From contig NZ_FOVF01000030.1 in NCBI RefSeq assembly GCF_900115085.1, positions 1 through 62,080 of the forward strand: a DNA stretch of 62,080 bases. The letters run 5' to 3'. Position 1 is the stretch's first letter. Each line of letters begins with the position of its first letter. A program made the position numbers and the translations under genes. The notes under the pieces were generated by a model. The model ran no database searches and was not told where the DNA came from. It was given only the letters and a program-made list of their open reading frames with translations. Positions 58,230-62,080 of this stretch are shown piece after piece. Source of the DNA: Dokdonella immobilis. Lineage in GTDB: Bacteria; Pseudomonadota; Gammaproteobacteria; Xanthomonadales; Rhodanobacteraceae.

Positions 58230-61200
58230 ATGTTTTCGAGCAGAAACCTGATTTTCGGACTCCTGATCGCAGCAGTCGCGCCGCTGCCGGCTCATGCGCT
58301 CAACTTCGTCGTCAACGATTCGACCAGCAACCCGGACGCCGACGCGCCCGACGACGCGCTTTGCCAGACCATGGCAGGTACCTGCTCGCTGCGTGCGGCG
58401 ATCGAGGAAGCGAACGAGCAGACCGGTCCGCATACGATCACGTTCGCGCCGGCGGTCACGGCCATCACCCTGAGCGCCGACCTGCCCGACATCCGCGCCC
58501 AGGTGACGATCGACGGCACCAATGCAGGAGCGGTCGGTGGCCGCGTCGACATCAACGGGGCAGCGGTCGACGGCGTCGGCGGATTCGACTGCTTCGACCT
58601 GCTCTCGACCGGCACGGTCATGCCGCCGATCAACAATCCGAACGGCGGCCAGGGCTCGACGATCAGCAACCTCGTGATCCGCAATTGCGCCGACGATGGC
58701 ATCGATGCCAGCGGCCACGGCTATTCCTTCCTCGACAATCGCATCGGCACCAATCCGGCAGGCACCGCGGCCGCCCCGAATGATGGCGACGGCATCAACA
58801 TCGACGGCACGATTCCCCCGCCCGCCATTCCGGACATCCAGGGCCTGCTTGACGACCCGCCGACCGGTTTCGCCGAGATCGCCGCCTATGCCACGGCTTT
58901 GCAAGGCGCGCTGACCGTCATCGCGAATCCGAACTTCATCACCGGAAACCACATTTCCGGCAACCTGCAAACGGCGATCACCCTGAACAATCCGATGACC
59001 GTCAATTCGTTCGTCGCGGGCAACATCATCGGACTCAGCGCCGATTCGCTGAGCGCGATTCCGAACGGAACGGGCGGCGGTTCGCCCGATGCCGTGGTCC
59101 TCAGCAACGGTGCCTACGGCAACTTCATCGGCCCGGGCAATGTGATCAGCGGCAACAGCAACGATGGCATCAATGTCTCCGGCGCCGTGCTCTTGCCGAA
59201 CTTCATCGCCGGCAACGTGATCGGTCCGGCTGGCCTGCCGGGCCTCGAGCTCGGCAACGGCGATAACGGCATCGATATCACCGCAACGCTCGAGGACGAC
59301 GGTACCGCGCCGGACAACCCGACCGGCTACACCACCTTCATCGGCCCGGCCAACATCATCAGCGACAACAAGAGCGACAACGGCGGCGGCGCGCTGAGCC
59401 AGTACGGCGGCGATACCAGTGGCGGCATCCTCGTTTCCGGCGAAGGCGTGCGCATTTTCGGCAACGCCATCGGCCTGTTCGCGTTTCCGGCCGGCGCGCC
59501 GTTCGGGCCGGCCGACCAGTTGCTCGACGTCGGCAACTCGGGCAATGGCATCGTACTGACGACCAGCGGCAACCAGGTCGGCGGCAGCGAGGTGTTCGAA
59601 GCCAACTTCATCCTGCACAACGAGCGCCACGGCATTCTCGTGCGCGGCAGCAACACGGTCGGCAACATCATCCGCGGCAACTTCATCGGTGTGGCGCCGC
59701 CGACCGGCCTCGACGTCTTCAGCCTCGGCAACAACGGCAACGGCATCGTCGTTTCCTCGGCCAGCGGTACCGTCATCGGCGGCCCCGGCGATCTCGACGA
59801 CAACGTGATCGCCGGCAACGGCATCAACGGCGTGGCCCTGCGCGATGGTACGACCAACAACGGCTGGGCCAACCTGATCCAGCGCAACCAGATCTACGCC
59901 AACGGCGTAACCACGCCCGGCATCGGCATCGGCATCGATCTCGAACACGATATCGACGTTGCCGACGTCCAGCCCGATCCGGCCGGTGACGATCCGAACA
60001 CCAACTACGCCAACTATGGCCAGAACCAGCCTACGCTGTGCACGGGTGCCGGAGTGCCGCTGCCGGCCTGCGTCGCGCCGGCTTTCAACGCCGGCAGCGG
60101 CGCGACCACGACGGTCTGGAGCATCGTCACGCGCCCGGGCACGAGCCTGCGCATCGAGTATTTCGCGCAGCGCCCCGACGGCATGACCTTCCTGTTCGAT
60201 GAAGTGGTGACGACCGACGCGGCCGGCTTGCCGCTCAGCGGCACGGTCAGCAGCTGCGTGGCGGGCATCTGCACGGCCAGCGCAACACCGGCGACGGCCG
60301 AGGACACGCGCGGCCAGTCGATCGTGATGACGGCCACCGACCTTTTCCCGACCGACGTACCGCCGGTCGACGGCCTCGTCCTCGACGATCCGGCCAGCAA
60401 TACCTCGGAGTTCTCGGCACCTGCCGGGATCCCCCAGGAAGTCGCCTTCAGCAGCGCCAGCTTCGTCGCCAACGAGGCCGACGGCACCACCTCCATCGTC
60501 CTGCAACGCCTTGGTTCGCCGACCGGCGCCGTCAGCGTCGATGTGGTGGTGGCCGCGGCACCCGGAACGGCCACCGGAAGTGGCGTCGACTATGCCCTGG
60601 CCAGCGTCAATCCGGTCAGTTGGGCGGATGGCGATGCGGCGGACAAGAACTTCACGATCTCGCTCAACGACGACACGCTCGACGAGAACGACGAGACCGT
60701 CATTCTCGAGCTGCAGAACGTCACCGGTGCGATTCTCGGCGATCCGGCCGATTCGGTCCTGACCATCCTCGATGACGACGCGGCGCCGACCATCAGTGTC
60801 GCCGACAGCAGCGTCGCCGAGGGTGACGTCGATGTTCCGCTGCCCTTCGCGATCACGCTTTCGACGGCCAGCGGACTCGACGTGGTGGTGACCTGGTCGA
60901 CCGCCGACGGCAGCGCCACGGCGCCGGCCGATTACATGGCCCAGAGCAACCAGATGCTGACGATCCCGGCTGGCAGCCTGAGCGCCAATGCAGTCGTCGA
61001 CGTCGTCGGTGATGTGCTCGATGAATCCGATGAAACGCTGTTGCTCAACATCTCGGCGACCAACACGACGGTTGCGGGCAGCGACCTGCAGGCGACCGGC
61101 ACGATCAGCGACGACGATCCGCTGCCCCTGCTCGGCATCGACGACATTGGCCCGATCGACGAAGGCGACGGTCCGGCGCCGACGCCGTTTGCATTCACCT

Positions 61201-62080
61201 TGTCGCTGAATGCGCCAAGCGGACGTGACGTCACGGCACGCGTGACATCGGGGGACGTCGCGGACACCGCCGTCGCGCCATCCGACTACGCAGCCATCGA
61301 CCAGCTGGTGACGATTCCGGCCGGCTCGCTGAGTGTGCCGGTAACAGTCAACGTGGTCGGTGACACCACGGTCGAGCCGCTGCCGACCGAGACCTTCAGT
61401 GTCAAGCTCGCCGCGGATGCCGTGACGCCGCTCAATGCGAGCCTGGCCGACCCGCTCGGCATCGGCATCATCACCAACGACGACGGCAATCCGGGCACGC
61501 TGCAGTTCACGCCGGACCCGGCCGACCAGAGCGTTGCCGAGAGCGCCGGCATGGCCATGTTCAGCGTCACGCGTACAGGCGGCACCGCAGGTGCGGTCAG
61601 CACCACGGTCACGCTCGGCGGCAGCGCGACACTCGGCGCCGGCAACGACTACACGACGTCCAGCCTGACCCTGAACTGGGCCGATGGCGATGCGACGCCA
61701 CAGATGATTGCGATCACGATCAACGACGACGCCGCACCCGAAGGCGACGAAACGGTGAGCCTGACCCTCGGTGCGCCGAGCGGCGGCGCCACCCTCGGTG
61801 TCCCGTCGACCGCGATCCTGACGATCCTCGCCAACGATGCCGCGGCCGGCACGCTGCAGTTCACGCCGAACCCGGCCGACCAGACCGTGGCGGAAAATGC
61901 CGGAACGGCCACCTTCACGGTGACCCGCAGCGGCGGCGCATCGGGTGCGATCAGCACGACCATCGCCCTCGGCGGCAGCGCCACACTCGGCGCCGGCAAC
62001 GACTACACGACCTCGACCCTGACCCTGGACTGGGCCGACGGCGATGCCAGCGATCGCGCGGTCACGATCACGGTCAACGA
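58230..62080 (+). CDS. large secreted beta-helix and Calx-beta repeat protein (partial, runs off the right end)
   Basis: At least 1283 codons without a stop. Signal peptide (about 1-23, ending LPAHA), then a CSLRAAIEEAN segment typical of parallel beta-helix 'choice-of-anchor' proteins, a right-handed beta-helix (about 60-560) with rungs such as NFIGPGNVISGN and NGNGIVVSSASG, a connecting region, and from about residue 735 five Calx-beta domains (Ca2+-binding Asp/Glu loops, for example DDDAAPTISVADSSVAEGD and NDDTLDENDETVILEL). The last two form a 354-bp (118-residue) repeat starting at 61494 and 61848. Probably a Ca2+-stiffened surface or released adhesin. Confidence 0.85.
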   Translation, partial: MFSSRNLIFGLLIAAVAPLPAHALNFVVNDSTSNPDADAPDDALCQTMAGTCSLRAAIEEANEQTGPHTITFAPAVTAITLSADLPDIRAQVTIDGTNAGAVGGRVDINGAAVDGVGGFDCFDLLSTGTVMPPINNPNGGQGSTISNLVIRNCADDGIDASGHGYSFLDNRIGTNPAGTAAAPNDGDGINIDGTIPPPAIPDIQGLLDDPPTGFAEIAAYATALQGALTVIANPNFITGNHISGNLQTAITLNNPMTVNSFVAGNIIGLSADSLSAIPNGTGGGSPDAVVLSNGAYGNFIGPGNVISGNSNDGINVSGAVLLPNFIAGNVIGPAGLPGLELGNGDNGIDITATLEDDGTAPDNPTGYTTFIGPANIISDNKSDNGGGALSQYGGDTSGGILVSGEGVRIFGNAIGLFAFPAGAPFGPADQLLDVGNSGNGIVLTTSGNQVGGSEVFEANFILHNERHGILVRGSNTVGNIIRGNFIGVAPPTGLDVFSLGNNGNGIVVSSASGTVIGGPGDLDDNVIAGNGINGVALRDGTTNNGWANLIQRNQIYANGVTTPGIGIGIDLEHDIDVADVQPDPAGDDPNTNYANYGQNQPTLCTGAGVPLPACVAPAFNAGSGATTTVWSIVTRPGTSLRIEYFAQRPDGMTFLFDEVVTTDAAGLPLSGTVSSCVAGICTASATPATAEDTRGQSIVMTATDLFPTDVPPVDGLVLDDPASNTSEFSAPAGIPQEVAFSSASFVANEADGTTSIVLQRLGSPTGAVSVDVVVAAAPGTATGSGVDYALASVNPVSWADGDAADKNFTISLNDDTLDENDETVILELQNVTGAILGDPADSVLTILDDDAAPTISVADSSVAEGDVDVPLPFAITLSTASGLDVVVTWSTADGSATAPADYMAQSNQMLTIPAGSLSANAVVDVVGDVLDESDETLLLNISATNTTVAGSDLQATGTISDDDPLPLLGIDDIGPIDEGDGPAPTPFAFTLSLNAPSGRDVTARVTSGDVADTAVAPSDYAAIDQLVTIPAGSLSVPVTVNVVGDTTVEPLPTETFSVKLAADAVTPLNASLADPLGIGIITNDDGNPGTLQFTPDPADQSVAESAGMAMFSVTRTGGTAGAVSTTVTLGGSATLGAGNDYTTSSLTLNWADGDATPQMIAITINDDAAPEGDETVSLTLGAPSGGATLGVPSTAILTILANDAAAGTLQFTPNPADQTVAENAGTATFTVTRSGGASGAISTTIALGGSATLGAGNDYTTSTLTLDWADGDASDRAVTITVN

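Noticed and set aside
56874-60506. 1210-codon minus-strand frame opposite the large secreted protein
   Set aside because: Antisense of a gene with signal peptide, beta-helix rungs and Calx-beta domains; low-complexity Ala/Arg/Gly/Val translation.
61494-62080. Mobile-element repeat
   Set aside because: The 354-bp period is in frame and equals one Calx-beta domain, so it is a protein-domain duplication.

Overview
High-GC bacterial chromosome, most likely a gammaproteobacterium of the Xanthomonadales/Lysobacterales. The pointers are an aryl-polyene (xanthomonadin-type) gene set with a flavin-dependent halogenase, GTAG-type REP palindromes, ubiquinone-type metabolism (ubiE), YcgL, DjlA, and the general style of gene content. 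The family-level assignment is inference. No rRNA, tRNA or CRISPR array was recognised.

Left edge (1-1585): the proximal end of a chromosomal integron. It has a complete integron integrase (IntI) on the + strand, a repeat-rich attI-like region, a first cassette on the - strand encoding a small membrane protein, a textbook 59-bp attC site, and the start of a second cassette whose first 47 bp match the first cassette at 46 positions. The array runs off the left end of the window.

1.6-13 kb: a coupled regulator/hydrolase pair (GlxA-type AraC regulator and isochorismatase-fold hydrolase). It is followed by a compact translationally coupled operon for aryl-polyene biosynthesis (ketosynthase, chain-length-factor-like ketosynthase, GT2 glycosyltransferase) and a halogenase, then REP elements, a DUF1203 gene, two small secreted proteins, and a FabG-type reductase.

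11.8-21 kb: a TonB receptor coupled to a cation/proton antiporter, msrA-msrB, glutathione-dependent formaldehyde dehydrogenase, an ABM-fold protein, a CaCA-like exchanger that has lost its ion-binding motifs, and a histidine-kinase-like protein that lacks the phosphoacceptor histidine.

22-31.4 kb: a five-gene envelope operon with a VolA/Pla-1-type lipoprotein lipase, DUF1302 barrel, DUF1329 protein, YCF48-like propeller and MMPL/RND permease. It looks like a complete module for moving a hydrophobic substrate between membrane and cell surface.

31.5-50 kb: mixed housekeeping and signalling genes. These include VIT1/CCC1, a DUF962 protein, two J-domain proteins flanking purC, an ECF sigma factor fused translationally to a Ser/Thr kinase-TPR gene, a 2-TM ion channel, rpe, a tricorn-like S41 protease, ycgL, a large membrane-ankyrin protein and ubiE. 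A 150-bp element with perfect 25-bp inverted termini lies between the last two.

50.5-62 kb: a LuxR-type receptor with all AHL-pocket residues but no luxI in the window, divergent from an M1 aminopeptidase. Then come a small membrane protein, an NTF2-like protein, a second tricorn-like protease, and a large secreted beta-helix/Calx-beta protein that runs off the right end.
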